A stretch of DNA of 63,767 nt from Prolixibacteraceae bacterium (GTDB taxonomy: Bacteria > Bacteroidota > Bacteroidia > Bacteroidales > Prolixibacteraceae), in contig JAIBEY010000110.1 in NCBI GenBank assembly GCA_019459525.1, positions 1-63,767 on the forward strand, read 5' to 3'. The first letter of the stretch is position 1; the number at the start of each line of letters is the position of its first letter. Below, piece by piece: positions 25,343 through 34,483 of this stretch. Under the pieces are notes generated by a model that was not told where the DNA came from, searched no databases, and saw nothing but the letters and a program-made list of their open reading frames with translations. A program made the position numbers and the translations under genes.

Positions 25343-27544
25343 TTATTTTTCCTGTAACTTATTTTTCAAATAGTTGGTCATTTTGGTGTAAAGGTGCATG
25401 GTGGTGTTTCCGCCGTAAATTCCATGGTTTCGGTTGGTGTAGGCTGCCATATCAAACTGCACCCCTGCCTGCACCAGCTTTTCAGCAAATTCCATGGTAT
25501 TCTGGAAATGCACATTATCATCAGCCGAGCCGTGGATCAGGAGGTAATTGCCTTTGATTTTCCCGGCGTGCGAAAGCGGCGAATTATCGTCGTAGCCTTC
25601 CGGATTTTCCTTTGGCGTACGCATGTAGCGTTCGGTATAAACACTGTCGTAAAATCGCCAGTTGGTAACCGGAGCTACCGAAATCCCGGTATTGAAAACA
25701 TCAGCTCCTTTTTCCATGCAGAGTGCGGCCATAAAACCGCCATAGCTCCATCCCCAAATGGCGATCCGGGTTTTATCCACATAAGGAAGCGAGCCCAGAT
25801 AACGGGCAGCTTCTACTTGGTCGTCAGATTCGTATTTTCCCAGTTGCTGATAAGTCATCTTCCGAAATTCTTCGCCACGGGCACCTGTACCTCGCGGATC
25901 GACGCAGGGAATTAAAAAACCTTCCTGAGCCAGGTAATCGTGCCAGCCAATTCCTCCCCATCTATCAGTAACCTGTTGAGAGTTTGGTCCACTGTATTGG
26001 GTCATCAAAACCGGATATTTCTTTGCCTGATCAAAATTCACCGGTTTTATCATCCAGCCATTTAACTCTAAACCTTCCGAAGTTTTGAAACTGAAAAACT
26101 CTTTTTTCCCGAGGGAATATGCTTTTAACGTATTCTTTAAGTCCGAATTATCCTGAAGGGTACGGATCAATTTTCCAGCCTGGTCGTGAAGCGTAATTAG
26201 GTTTGGCGTTTCGAGATTAGAGAAATGATTGATGTAATATTTAAAACCGGTGCTGAAATCCGAATTATTGGTTCCTGCCATCGTTGATAGTTTCCCGGAT
26301 TTTTTGCCGTCTAAGCTGACGAAATATACTTCGCGGCGCATGGGCGACTCTTTGGCTGCCTGATAATAGAATACTTTTTTTAGCTGATCGAAACCATAAA
26401 AAGCAGTGACATCGTAATTTCCACTGGTTAGTTGTTTCATTTCAAAACCTTGCCGGTCGTAAAGGTATAAATGCGAATATCCATTCCGTTCACTATTCAT
26501 TACCAGGTGTTTATTGTCCGGAAGGAAGATAAAATTGTCGTAAAAATCTTCAGAAATATACCTTTTGTTTTTTTCTGTAAAAAAAGCGCGGGTGTCGCCG
26601 GTAAATGGGTTGGCCAACACGACGTCGAGCTTGTTTTGCAGGCGGTTTAGTTTCATTATGGCTAAATCAGAAGCATCGGCAGTCCACTTGATGCGGGGGA
26701 TGTATTGTTCCTGATCGTCACCAATTTCGGCGGTAACGCTGCTTTTTGATTTTAGGTCGTAAATAAGTACGCTTACTACCGAGTTTTTTTCTCCGGCTTT
26801 CGGGTATTTGTAGCTGTAACTTCCCGGATAAAGTTGATTTTCTTTTATCTCCGGATTTTGTCCCTGGTACATCGGAATAGTAAACATGGGGACTTCAGTT
26901 TCGTTGAATTTTATAAAAGCCAGAAATTTGCTGTCGGGCGACCATTCAAAAGCTTTGTTAAAACTAAACTCTTCTTCGTAAACCCAATCGGGGGCACCGT
27001 TGATAATTTCGTTTGTTTTTCCATCGCGGGTTACCTGATTTTCCGTTCCGAATTTCAGGCTCTTGATAAAAATATTGTTATTCCGAACAAAAGCCACGCG
27101 TTCTCCGTCAGGCGAGAATGTAGCCAGTTGCTGTGCGCCGTTTGCCGACAATGGCGACATTTCCTGGGTTGTACGGTTCCAGATGTAATACTCGGCTGAG
27201 AATGAATGCCGGTAAATCGACTGTCTTTGGGTTGTAAACAGGATTTTTGTTTCGTCGCTGCTAAATGTATAGTCGCTAAAATTTTTGAATGCCGGATTTT
27301 CCAACTTGCTCAAGTCAAACAAAACTTCAACCTGGGTACCGGTTTTGTAACTGTACTTCACAATTTTATTGCCTTCTTCTTGCGTAGTGTAGTACAAACC
27401 ATCGTTCATCGAGCGCAAGCCCGAAACGCTTTTTTGGGCAAAGGTGCGACTTCCGACTACATCTTTTAATTCGATCTTTTTTTGAGTAAACGCAGTTAAC
27501 GAGATACTTACAAGCAACAGGAGCAGGCTTTGTCTGATATTCAT
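25343..27544 (-). CDS. Exported dipeptidyl peptidase IV-like serine peptidase (S9)
   Basis: The 733-residue protein has a signal peptide (residues 1-20). An eight-bladed beta-propeller-type N-terminal domain (DPPIV_N; for example YVEEEFSFNKAFEWSPD carrying the N-terminus-binding Glu pair) is followed by an alpha/beta hydrolase domain. The catalytic Ser600 lies in GWSYGGFM, the Asp in GSADDNVHF (675/676) and His707 in NRNHGIYG. This arrangement and length match prolyl dipeptidyl peptidases that cleave X-Pro dipeptides from peptide N-termini, at the periplasm or cell surface. It is divergent from the DUF6588 gene and is the first gene of a minus-strand run with the sialidase (79-base gap), so coexpression on glycoprotein substrates is plausible. 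Confidence 0.95.
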   Translation of the reverse strand: MNIRQSLLLLLVSISLTAFTQKKIELKDVVGSRTFAQKSVSGLRSMNDGLYYTTQEEGNKIVKYSYKTGTQVEVLFDLSKLENPAFKNFSDYTFSSDETKILFTTQRQSIYRHSFSAEYYIWNRTTQEMSPLSANGAQQLATFSPDGERVAFVRNNNIFIKSLKFGTENQVTRDGKTNEIINGAPDWVYEEEFSFNKAFEWSPDSKFLAFIKFNETEVPMFTIPMYQGQNPEIKENQLYPGSYSYKYPKAGEKNSVVSVLIYDLKSKSSVTAEIGDDQEQYIPRIKWTADASDLAIMKLNRLQNKLDVVLANPFTGDTRAFFTEKNKRYISEDFYDNFIFLPDNKHLVMNSERNGYSHLYLYDRQGFEMKQLTSGNYDVTAFYGFDQLKKVFYYQAAKESPMRREVYFVSLDGKKSGKLSTMAGTNNSDFSTGFKYYINHFSNLETPNLITLHDQAGKLIRTLQDNSDLKNTLKAYSLGKKEFFSFKTSEGLELNGWMIKPVNFDQAKKYPVLMTQYSGPNSQQVTDRWGGIGWHDYLAQEGFLIPCVDPRGTGARGEEFRKMTYQQLGKYESDDQVEAARYLGSLPYVDKTRIAIWGWSYGGFMAALCMEKGADVFNTGISVAPVTNWRFYDSVYTERYMRTPKENPEGYDDNSPLSHAGKIKGNYLLIHGSADDNVHFQNTMEFAEKLVQAGVQFDMAAYTNRNHGIYGGNTTMHLYTKMTNYLKNKLQEK

Positions 27545-27786
27545 GATTTTGAGTGTTAATTCGTTCTTTCTGTTGTCAAAACTTCGAATTTTTTTCGAAA
27601 TAAAAAAGGGCTGATTTCATGTGTCGTTAATTTGTTCTTTAATTGCCAGATGCAACACTAAAATCCAGGGCCTTCGGGATATTCTTGTGTAAGGAAAACG
27701 TTGCTCCGGGTTGTTTCGTTGAGCAAAGGTTTTACCCCGCTATTTAATATTCAGTTGGTGGATGATGAATTTAAATATCAAAAATC
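27545..27786. other. Gene-free divergent upstream region
   Basis: This is AT-rich spacer between the divergent DPP4 and DUF6588 genes. I see no ORF, RNA fold or repeat in it. It must contain the DPP4 promoter, but no exact TTTG-N19-TAnnTTTG is evident on the minus strand. Confidence 0.5.
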
Positions 27787-27794
27787 TATCTTTG
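27787..27794 (+). promoter_or_regulatory. -7 element of the DUF6588 gene
   Basis: TATCTTTG is an exact TAnnTTTG match and leaves a leader of about 65 bases. The -33 region has only T-rich sequence. Confidence 0.55.
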
Positions 27795-27864
27795 TTATAA
27801 ATCTTACAATTTGTGATCGGACAGAATAGAAAAGGGTTGAACGCATAAATTAAAAATTACGATT

Positions 27865-28923
27865 ATGAAAAGGATAATTTTGTTTATTTTTTGTGGATTT
27901 ATATCCCTGGTAACTTTTTCGCAGTCAAATGTTGTTGAATTTCTTAAGGCTGGGAAAAAAGATGCTAATACCTTGTTTAAAGCCTATTTAGATCCATATG
28001 CTATGGCTTTGGGAGATGGACTGAATAATGGATGGTACAATTCGGCTGAAACGCACCATTTGTTTGGTTTCGACTTGTCAATTAGCGTTAGTGCCATCCA
28101 GATTCCTGAAAAGGACCAGACTTTTGATATCAGCAAACTCGGGCTAACCAATATTTCGGTAGCGAGTGGTGGAAATATCGCTCCTACAGTTGCCGGGAAT
28201 GACAAGCCAGGCCCTAGTTTAAATATTAAAGATAGTTCGGGGAATTCAATTGCCTCCTTTAACTCGCCAAACGGTGCAGGGCTGGATGTTGTTCCGGTGC
28301 CGATGGTTCAACTTGGATTTGGTTTGTTGCCACACACTGATATTATTGGTCGTTATGTTCCGGAAATGAAGTACAACAATGACGGCGACGACATGAATAT
28401 CGGTTTTTGGGGAATTGGAGTAAAACACAATTTCAAGGAATGGATACCTGTGTTAAAAGCACTTCCGTTTGATGCTTCGGTTTTTGCCAGCTATTCAGCA
28501 GTAAATGCGAAAAGTGAATTGAGTTTTGATCCGAATGACTATAGCGATGGAAATGTTACGGTATCGTTTGCAAACGATGAAGCTCAAATGCTAAAGGTAA
28601 ATACGAAAACAAGTAAGTTCGGGCTCATTGTATCCAAGAAATTGGGGATATTAACTGTTTTTGGAGGAATCGGTCAAAGTAACAGTGAATCAACGGTTGA
28701 CCTGATCGGAAAATATATTATTGAAACAGAAATACCAATTGGAGGGACGACTTTTACTACAAAAGACGAATTGGTTGACCCGATTGCCCTGCAATTTGAC
28801 TCCAAAAACATTAGTTTAGATGCCGGCTTAAGATTAAAACTGGCATTCTTTAGCCTTTTTGGTTCGATTAATAAAGCAGAATATACTTCATATAACGCAG
28901 GTATTAGCCTTGGAATGAGATAA
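27865..28923 (+). CDS. DUF6588-like exported outer-membrane-type protein
   Basis: The 352-residue protein has a signal peptide (residues 1-19, ending TFSQ). The segment LDPYAMALGDGLNNGWYNSAETHHLFGFDLSISV is split by position and matches my memory of the DUF6588 family, widespread in Bacteroidota and of unknown function. Alternating hydrophobic beta strands (FGLIVSKKLGILTVFGGIG, LFGSINKAEYTSYNAGISLGMR) and the aromatic/glycine-rich C-terminus suggest a small outer-membrane barrel. It has its own promoter and a strong terminator, so is monocistronic. No neighbour indicates its role. Confidence 0.8.
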   Translation: MKRIILFIFCGFISLVTFSQSNVVEFLKAGKKDANTLFKAYLDPYAMALGDGLNNGWYNSAETHHLFGFDLSISVSAIQIPEKDQTFDISKLGLTNISVASGGNIAPTVAGNDKPGPSLNIKDSSGNSIASFNSPNGAGLDVVPVPMVQLGFGLLPHTDIIGRYVPEMKYNNDGDDMNIGFWGIGVKHNFKEWIPVLKALPFDASVFASYSAVNAKSELSFDPNDYSDGNVTVSFANDEAQMLKVNTKTSKFGLIVSKKLGILTVFGGIGQSNSESTVDLIGKYIIETEIPIGGTTFTTKDELVDPIALQFDSKNISLDAGLRLKLAFFSLFGSINKAEYTSYNAGISLGMR

Positions 28924-28947
28924 AACTCTGGCCTAACCAATTTCCGA

Positions 28948-28993
28948 GCCTTTAATAGCTGATTTTTTTTCAGGTATTAAAGGCTTTTTTTTT
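28948..28993 (+). terminator. Intrinsic terminator of the DUF6588 gene
   Basis: A perfect 10-bp stem GCCTTTAATA (28948-28957) / TATTAAAGGC (28975-28984) with a 17-base loop is followed by nine T. Confidence 0.9.
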
Positions 28994-29061
28994 GAAACAG
29001 TTGAACGTATTTTTAGCATGTAAAAACTCGGCTTTAATGATACATATCAGCCATTAATAGT

Positions 29062-29069
29062 TATCTTTG
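29062..29069 (+). promoter_or_regulatory. -7 element of the thrS-infC-rpmI-rplT operon
   Basis: TATCTTTG matches TAnnTTTG exactly, 29 bases before the thrS ATG. No TTTG is present at the expected -33 distance. Confidence 0.6.
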
Positions 29070-29097
29070 CACCCTGTTTTTTAAAACAAAAAAACCG

Positions 29098-31047
29098 ATG
29101 ATTAAAATTACTTTACCTGATAGCAGTGTCAGGGAATACGAAAGCGGAATTTCAGGATATGAAATTGCAGAATCAATAAGCAGCAGGCTTGCTAAAGATG
29201 TTTTATCAATCTCTGTAAATGGAGAAGTTAGGGATCTGTCGAGGCCCATTACTACAGACGCAACTATTAAGCTTTTTTTGTGGGACGACCGTGAAGGAAA
29301 AGAAACCTTCTGGCATTCTTCTGCTCACCTGATGGCTGAAGCTATCGAGTCTTTTTATCCGGGAACTAAATTTGGAATTGGCCCAACCGTGGATAATGGA
29401 TTTTATTACGATATTGATTTACCCGAAGGACAGCAGCTTTCAGAAAAAGATCTGGAGAAAATTGAAAAGAAAATTATAGAACTGGCCAGAGAGAAACATG
29501 CTATTGTTCGTAAAGATATTTCGAAAGAAGATGCGCTCAAAATGTTTGTTGCAAAAGGCGATAATCTGAAGGAAGAACTGATTGGCGAACTGGAAGACGG
29601 AACAATTACCGTTTACAATCAGGGTGGTTTTACCGATTTATGCCGTGGCCCGCATTTACCCAATACCGGTTTTATCAAAGCGGTGAAACTAACCTCAATT
29701 GCCGGAGCATACTGGCGGGGTAATGAAAAAAATAAGATGCTTACCCGGGTGTATGGCATCACTTTTCCGAAGCAGAAAATGCTGGAGGAATACCTCATTC
29801 TGGTTGAAGAAGCTAAAAAACGAGACCACCGCAAGTTGGGTAAAGAAATGGAATTGTTTACCTTCTCGCAGAATGTTGGACAAGGTTTGCCCATGTGGCT
29901 GCCAAAAGGCGCCATGCTTCGCCAGCAATTGGAAGATTTTCTGAAACGTGTTCAGAAAAGATTTGGGTATGAGCAGGTCATAACACCGCATATTGGCGAT
30001 ATTAACTTGTATAAAACATCTGGTCATTTTCAGAAATATGGGGCCGATTCGTTTCAGACCATCAAAACTCCGGCTGAAGGCGAAGAATACATGTTGAAAC
30101 CCATGAATTGCCCGCATCACTGTGAGATTTATAAATTTAAACCACGTTCGTACAAAGATTTGCCTATCCGTATGGCCGAATTTGGTACGGTATATCGTTA
30201 CGAGCAAAGTGGCGAATTACATGGTTTGACCCGTGTGCGCGGGTTCACCCAGGATGACGCCCATCTGTTCTGCCGTCCCGATCAGATTAAAGAAGAATTT
30301 AAAAAGGTTATTGATATTATTTTTATCATTTTCAAAGCATTAAACTTCGAAAATTATTCGGCCCAGATTTCGTTACGCGATCCGAATAAACCGGAAAAGT
30401 ACATTGGTTCTACCGAGAACTGGGATAAAGCAGAGCAAGCAATTATTGAAGCAACTGCTGAAAAAGGGCTGAAAACTGTAACTGTTCTGGGAGAAGCCGC
30501 TTTCTATGGTCCGAAGCTTGACTTTATGATTAAAGATGCTCTTGGACGTAGCTGGCAGTTGGGAACTATTCAGGTTGATTACAACCTTCCGGAACGATTC
30601 GAACTGGAGTATATTGGCGCCGACGACAAACGTCACCGTCCGGTTATGATTCACCGCGCACCTTTTGGATCGATGGAACGATTTGTGGCTGTTTTAATTG
30701 AACATACAGCAGGAAAATTCCCGCTTTGGTTAACTCCTGATCAGGTTGTAGTATTACCAATCAGTGAAAAGTACAACGATTATGCAAAAAGTGTTTCGGA
30801 ATTTCTAAATAATTCCGATATTCGCACGATAATTGACGACCGTAATGAGAAAATTGGTCGTAAAATCAGGGATAACGAAATGAAACGTATCCCTTATTTA
30901 TTGATAGTTGGAGAGCAAGAAGCTGAAAATAAGTGTGTTTCGGTTCGGCGACAAGGTGATGGGGATAAAGGAACAATGAGCCATATTGAGTTTGTTGATT
31001 TTATTAAAGCTGAGGTAAAAGAACAGTTGTCATCATTAAATAATTAA
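29098..31047 (+). CDS. thrS: Threonyl-tRNA synthetase
   Basis: The 649-residue class II synthetase begins with a TGS domain ([16 protein letters not shown]). The editing domain follows, with [10 protein letters not shown] and the downstream [13 protein letters not shown] that supplies the second metal/editing Cys-His pair. The catalytic core has [15 protein letters not shown] (zinc Cys), [24 protein letters not shown] split here by position, and motif 3 [11 protein letters not shown]. The C-terminal anticodon-binding domain starts near [13 protein letters not shown]. It charges tRNA-Thr and clears mischarged Ser. It is the first gene of the classical operon with infC, rpmI and rplT, 24 bases before the infC start candidates. 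Confidence 0.98.
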   Translation: MIKITLPDSSVREYESGISGYEIAESISSRLAKDVLSISVNGEVRDLSRPITTDATIKLFLWDDREGKETFWHSSAHLMAEAIESFYPGTKFGIGPTVDNGFYYDIDLPEGQQLSEKDLEKIEKKIIELAREKHAIVRKDISKEDALKMFVAKGDNLKEELIGELEDGTITVYNQGGFTDLCRGPHLPNTGFIKAVKLTSIAGAYWRGNEKNKMLTRVYGITFPKQKMLEEYLILVEEAKKRDHRKLGKEMELFTFSQNVGQGLPMWLPKGAMLRQQLEDFLKRVQKRFGYEQVITPHIGDINLYKTSGHFQKYGADSFQTIKTPAEGEEYMLKPMNCPHHCEIYKFKPRSYKDLPIRMAEFGTVYRYEQSGELHGLTRVRGFTQDDAHLFCRPDQIKEEFKKVIDIIFIIFKALNFENYSAQISLRDPNKPEKYIGSTENWDKAEQAIIEATAEKGLKTVTVLGEAAFYGPKLDFMIKDALGRSWQLGTIQVDYNLPERFELEYIGADDKRHRPVMIHRAPFGSMERFVAVLIEHTAGKFPLWLTPDQVVVLPISEKYNDYAKSVSEFLNNSDIRTIIDDRNEKIGRKIRDNEMKRIPYLLIVGEQEAENKCVSVRRQGDGDKGTMSHIEFVDFIKAEVKEQLSSLNN

Positions 31048-31071
31048 AATATTAACTAATAATAGGAGATT

Positions 31072-31632
31072 TTGGCCATAGCTGTAAAAAGACCATACAA
31101 CGGTGGAAGAGCAGAAGTTGCTCCTCAGCACCGCATAAATGAGAAAATTCGTGCACAACAAGTTCGTGTTGTTGGTGAGAACATCGAAAATCCTGGTGTC
31201 TTCACGTTAAATGAAGCCTTAAAAATGGCTGATGCACTTGAACTAGATCTTGTTGAAATCTCGCCAAATGCAGATCCACCAGTTTGTAAAATTACTGATT
31301 ACCAGAAGTTTCTATATCAGCAGAAAAAGAAACAGAAGGAAATTAAAGCTAAAACTGTTCAGGTTGTCGTAAAAGAAATTCGTTTCGGTCCGAATACTGA
31401 TGATCACGATTTTCAGTTCAAATTACGTCATGCCGAGAAGTTTTTACAGGAAGGAGCTAAAGTAAAAGCTTATGTTTTCTTTAAAGGGAGATCTATTCTG
31501 TTTAAAGAACAAGGCGAGATTTTATTGCTCCGGTTTGCCCAGGAATTGGAAGAAGTAGGTAAAGTGGAACAACTACCAACTTTAGAAGGAAAACGAATGA
31601 CCATGTTTATTTCACCTAAAAAGAAGAAATAA
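31072..31632 (+). CDS. infC: Translation initiation factor IF-3 with a non-AUG start
   Basis: The 186-residue IF3 has the expected N-domain ([18 protein letters not shown]), linker rich in Lys ([13 protein letters not shown]) and C-domain ([26 protein letters not shown] split by position), ending in [10 protein letters not shown]3 blocks subunit joining and proofreads the start codon. No ATG exists in frame before residue 51. After the in-frame TAG at 31063 the candidates are ATT 31069, TTG 31072 and ATA 31078. An AGGAG at 31064-31068 is 0, 3 and 9 bases before these, so ATA is best placed; TTG is used here as the conventional choice. Non-AUG infC starts underlie IF3 autoregulation in E. coli. 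Confidence 0.95.
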   Translation: MAIAVKRPYNGGRAEVAPQHRINEKIRAQQVRVVGENIENPGVFTLNEALKMADALELDLVEISPNADPPVCKITDYQKFLYQQKKKQKEIKAKTVQVVVKEIRFGPNTDDHDFQFKLRHAEKFLQEGAKVKAYVFFKGRSILFKEQGEILLLRFAQELEEVGKVEQLPTLEGKRMTMFISPKKKK

Positions 31633-31660
31633 ATTTCTTACATACATTAATTTTAGGAAG

Positions 31661-31855
31661 ATGCCAAAAATGAAGACGATCTCCGGCGCAAAAAAAAGGT
31701 TTAAATTAACCGGCACCGGAAAAATTAAAAGAAAACATGCCTTCAAAAGTCACATTTTGACCAAGAAAAGCACCAAGCGTAAACGTAACCTGACTTATTG
31801 GGGAACCGTTAACAAAGCCGATGTGCCAAACGTTAAGGCGATGTTGAATATCTAA
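31661..31855 (+). CDS. rpmI: 50S ribosomal protein L35
   Basis: The 64-residue basic protein starts [21 protein letters not shown] and carries [18 protein letters not shown], the usual L35 pattern, with length as expected. An AGGAAG lies seven bases before the ATG. It sits between infC and rplT, as in nearly all bacteria. It binds 23S rRNA in the large subunit. Confidence 0.98.
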   Translation: MPKMKTISGAKKRFKLTGTGKIKRKHAFKSHILTKKSTKRKRNLTYWGTVNKADVPNVKAMLNI

Positions 31856-31956
31856 GCAAGTTTTCTTTTACAGAGTAATTAAATTAAGTAATTAATCGAA
31901 TGAATTAGCTTGAAGATCCCCAATGACGGGACGCTAACCATTCTAAAATCAGTTTT

Positions 31957-32301
31957 ATGCCAAGATCAGTAAATGCAGTAGCATCCCGGGCTCGTAGAAA
32001 AAAAGTCCTGAAGCTTACCAGAGGTAACTTCGGCGCCCGTAAAAATGTGTGGACCGTTGCAAAAAATACCTGGGAAAAAGGTTTGCAATATGCCTACAGA
32101 GATAGAAAAGTAAAAAAGAGAAATTTCCGTGCTTTATGGATTCAGCGTATCAACGCAGCCGTTCGTACAGAAGGATTATCTTATTCTCAGTTTATTGGTT
32201 TGCTTAAAAAAGCAAATGTTGAGATCAATCGTAAAGTTTTGGCTGATTTAGCAATGAATCATCCTGTAGCTTTTAAAGCAATTGTAGATAAGGTGAAATA
32301 A
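31957..32301 (+). CDS. rplT: 50S ribosomal protein L20
   Basis: The 114-residue protein with [24 protein letters not shown], then the long basic helix with [24 protein letters not shown], fits L20 exactly in length and pattern. L20 is an early 23S rRNA-binding assembly protein and in several bacteria represses its own operon by binding leader mRNA. The 101-base rpmI-rplT gap (31856-31956), longer than other gaps in this operon, could hold such a leader, but I see no L20-like pseudoknot I can prove. The operon ends at the hairpin 32331-32355. Confidence 0.98.
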   Translation: MPRSVNAVASRARRKKVLKLTRGNFGARKNVWTVAKNTWEKGLQYAYRDRKVKKRNFRALWIQRINAAVRTEGLSYSQFIGLLKKANVEINRKVLADLAMNHPVAFKAIVDKVK

Positions 32302-32330
32302 TCATCGTCAAAATAGGTGAATAAACATAC

Positions 32331-32355
32331 GAAACCCCGCTAAAAGCGGGGTTTC
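32331..32355 (+). terminator. Terminator of the thrS-rplT operon
   Basis: A perfect 10-bp stem GAAACCCCGC / GCGGGGTTTC with a 5-base TAAAA loop is followed by TTGCTTTTG. Confidence 0.9.
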
Positions 32356-32609
32356 TTGCTTTTGCCAAAAACAAGATTTAGCGGAGTGTATTGGTGGCCT
32401 ATTTAGAAAATAGGTTCGGCGCAAACGCTGATAATCATTGATCTGCTCTTCCGGACTTCTAAAATATACTAAGGTGAATAGATTTTGATAAGCAAGTTTT
32501 TTTATCTTTACAGAGTGTTACCATTCCTGAGAAGGTCAAAATCTTTGCTCAGAATGAACGACACAATGAAAAAGGCGCAAAGATCAAATTATTTCTACAA
32601 GATTTTCTC
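32356..32609. other. Gene-free spacer before the GH36-like gene
   Basis: The region contains a short perfect hairpin (CCTATTT / AAATAGG around 32398-32414) and TATCTTTA at 32503-32510, one base off the -7 consensus and about 100 bases before the next ATG, which would make it that gene's promoter. I see nothing else. Confidence 0.4.
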
Positions 32610-34472
32610 ATGATAAAGAATATGGGTTTAAGGATGAAGTTAATTGGATTAATGATTGTTTGTTTTACTTTTTCAGTTATGCCTGAAATTTTTGGTGCAG
32701 AACCTGATGATAAATATGTCTTTAATAAGAGTAAAATACGCATTGAGGGAACGCTAACTCCATTTGAAGCCACTGTTGACATTAAAGACCAGGGATTGAA
32801 TAAATACATCCTGAGCATATATTTACATTCAACGTATGCCGCAGCTCCACCAGCTTTTAGTATTTCGGTTAAGTTTCCCAAAGATAAGATTAACCAAATC
32901 TGGAATTCGAAAACATGGTCGAACAAGTCGTACTTCTCCCTTCCTTCTTATGATCGCGCTGCGGCAGGATTTTCTATTATCTCAGGGTTAACAATTAATG
33001 ATCAGAATCAGATTACGTTCACCTGTAAAGATGCCTATCATGCTAAATTTGTGAGTTCAAACATCAGGGAAGAGAACGATTCTGTTATTTTTAATCTCGG
33101 ATTCTTTGAAGATAATCCTCCGTTGTCGAATCTTCAGGATTACCAGGCTGAAGTTTTGGTTGATTTCCGGAATATTCATTTTTCAAAAGCGATTTACGAT
33201 GCTTCATCGTGGTTTTTAGCGGATGAGTTTAAACAAGGTGTGGCAAGTATAGATACGACAAATGTTCCCGTTTTTTCGACCTGGTACCCCATGCATCGGA
33301 ATATACCGCTCGAAAATATTACCCGGGAACTTGATTCTCTCCGGACTTTTAATTTTAAGTCGGTTTTAGTTGATGATGGCTGGCAGTCGTTGGTGAAGAT
33401 GAAAATTGATACTTCCTACGCATACGAAGAGGAAAGTTATAAAACCATGAACCTGTTTAAACAGAAATGTTCAGAAATGGGGCTCCCCTTGTATTTGTGG
33501 TATTCCATTCCGTTTATGGGCGGAAATCCGGTTGTTTTGAAGAAATTCGACGGAAAATACATCCGGTATCGTGCGCCTCGACAAATGTATGTGCTTGATC
33601 CCAGATATGCTGAAGTCCGGAAACATTTAGTAAGTACCTATGCCAATTTTCTTAAGGAATGGCAATTCGACGGTTATTGGTTCGATTTCCTGAAAGGTTT
33701 CTACCCGAGGGAAGGAGCCGTAATTGAACAGGATAATGGCCGTGATTTTGTGTCGATACAATTGGCTGTTGACACTTTGTATGCCGACATGGAGGCTCGT
33801 TTGAAGGGGATAAAACCGGATATCTTTATGGGGCAGAAATTTTCGGTTGTAGGCCCAAATCTGGTGAGTTATCAGAATTTTCTTACCGGTTTTGTTGGTG
33901 TAGAGAACGCCCGGATTGTTCGCGAAAAAATGGTGAATAACCGTTTGCTATACGGAAAATATACCCCATTTATGGAAGTAGTAGCCATAAATTCGCGCGA
34001 GAAAGCCGATGAAATTGCACGTAAGATTCAATCAGTCCTTTTTGGTAATCCATATTTGTCTTTTTATATAACCACATTGCCTCAAGAATCGAAACAAACC
34101 ATTCGGTTTTGGCTGGATTACTGGCAACAGAATTATAAGGTGATTTTTGAAGGAAGTTTTGAACCCATGCAGGTATCCCGGTTTTATCCGGTTGTTAAAG
34201 TGGAGAATGAGCAGAAAATCATTTATATGTTGTATGAGGATTATACCATAAATCTGCCTATTGTACTCGATTCTTCTATTGATGTAATTAACTCGAAAGC
34301 TACTGAACCTGTTCGTTTTTTACTGAGCAAGCCCGGTGTTCAGTACAATTACGAGATATTTAATTGCAAAGGAATAAGCACCGAAAAGAATGTGATTAAG
34401 GGTAAAAGTAAAAATGCTTTTGATTTATCCGTTCCGGTAGGTGGATTTGTCCGGATTACACCGTTCCATTAA
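32610..34472 (+). CDS. Exported GH36-like (clan GH-D) putative glycosidase lacking the usual acid/base motif
   Basis: The 620-residue protein has an export signal (hydrophobic segment near residues 10-28; ATGs at 32622 and 32634 are alternative starts). Residues about 215-480 follow the alpha-galactosidase barrel: STWYPMHRNIP, VLVDDGWQS, LYLWYSIPFMG and DGYWFDFLKG, whose Asp359 is at the nucleophile position. The second conserved motif of GH36 (CxSGGxRxD, present in the GH36 gene at 7859) is missing; the corresponding region reads PDIFMGQKFSVVGPNLVSYQNF. The catalytic acid is therefore uncertain, and the protein may use another residue, be an altered-specificity enzyme or a binding protein. 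The N-terminal 200 residues are beta-rich. Monocistronic, with convergent FRG gene 11 bases downstream. Confidence 0.75.
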   Translation: MIKNMGLRMKLIGLMIVCFTFSVMPEIFGAEPDDKYVFNKSKIRIEGTLTPFEATVDIKDQGLNKYILSIYLHSTYAAAPPAFSISVKFPKDKINQIWNSKTWSNKSYFSLPSYDRAAAGFSIISGLTINDQNQITFTCKDAYHAKFVSSNIREENDSVIFNLGFFEDNPPLSNLQDYQAEVLVDFRNIHFSKAIYDASSWFLADEFKQGVASIDTTNVPVFSTWYPMHRNIPLENITRELDSLRTFNFKSVLVDDGWQSLVKMKIDTSYAYEEESYKTMNLFKQKCSEMGLPLYLWYSIPFMGGNPVVLKKFDGKYIRYRAPRQMYVLDPRYAEVRKHLVSTYANFLKEWQFDGYWFDFLKGFYPREGAVIEQDNGRDFVSIQLAVDTLYADMEARLKGIKPDIFMGQKFSVVGPNLVSYQNFLTGFVGVENARIVREKMVNNRLLYGKYTPFMEVVAINSREKADEIARKIQSVLFGNPYLSFYITTLPQESKQTIRFWLDYWQQNYKVIFEGSFEPMQVSRFYPVVKVENEQKIIYMLYEDYTINLPIVLDSSIDVINSKATEPVRFLLSKPGVQYNYEIFNCKGISTEKNVIKGKSKNAFDLSVPVGGFVRITPFH

Positions 34473-34483
34473 AATGGACTCAG

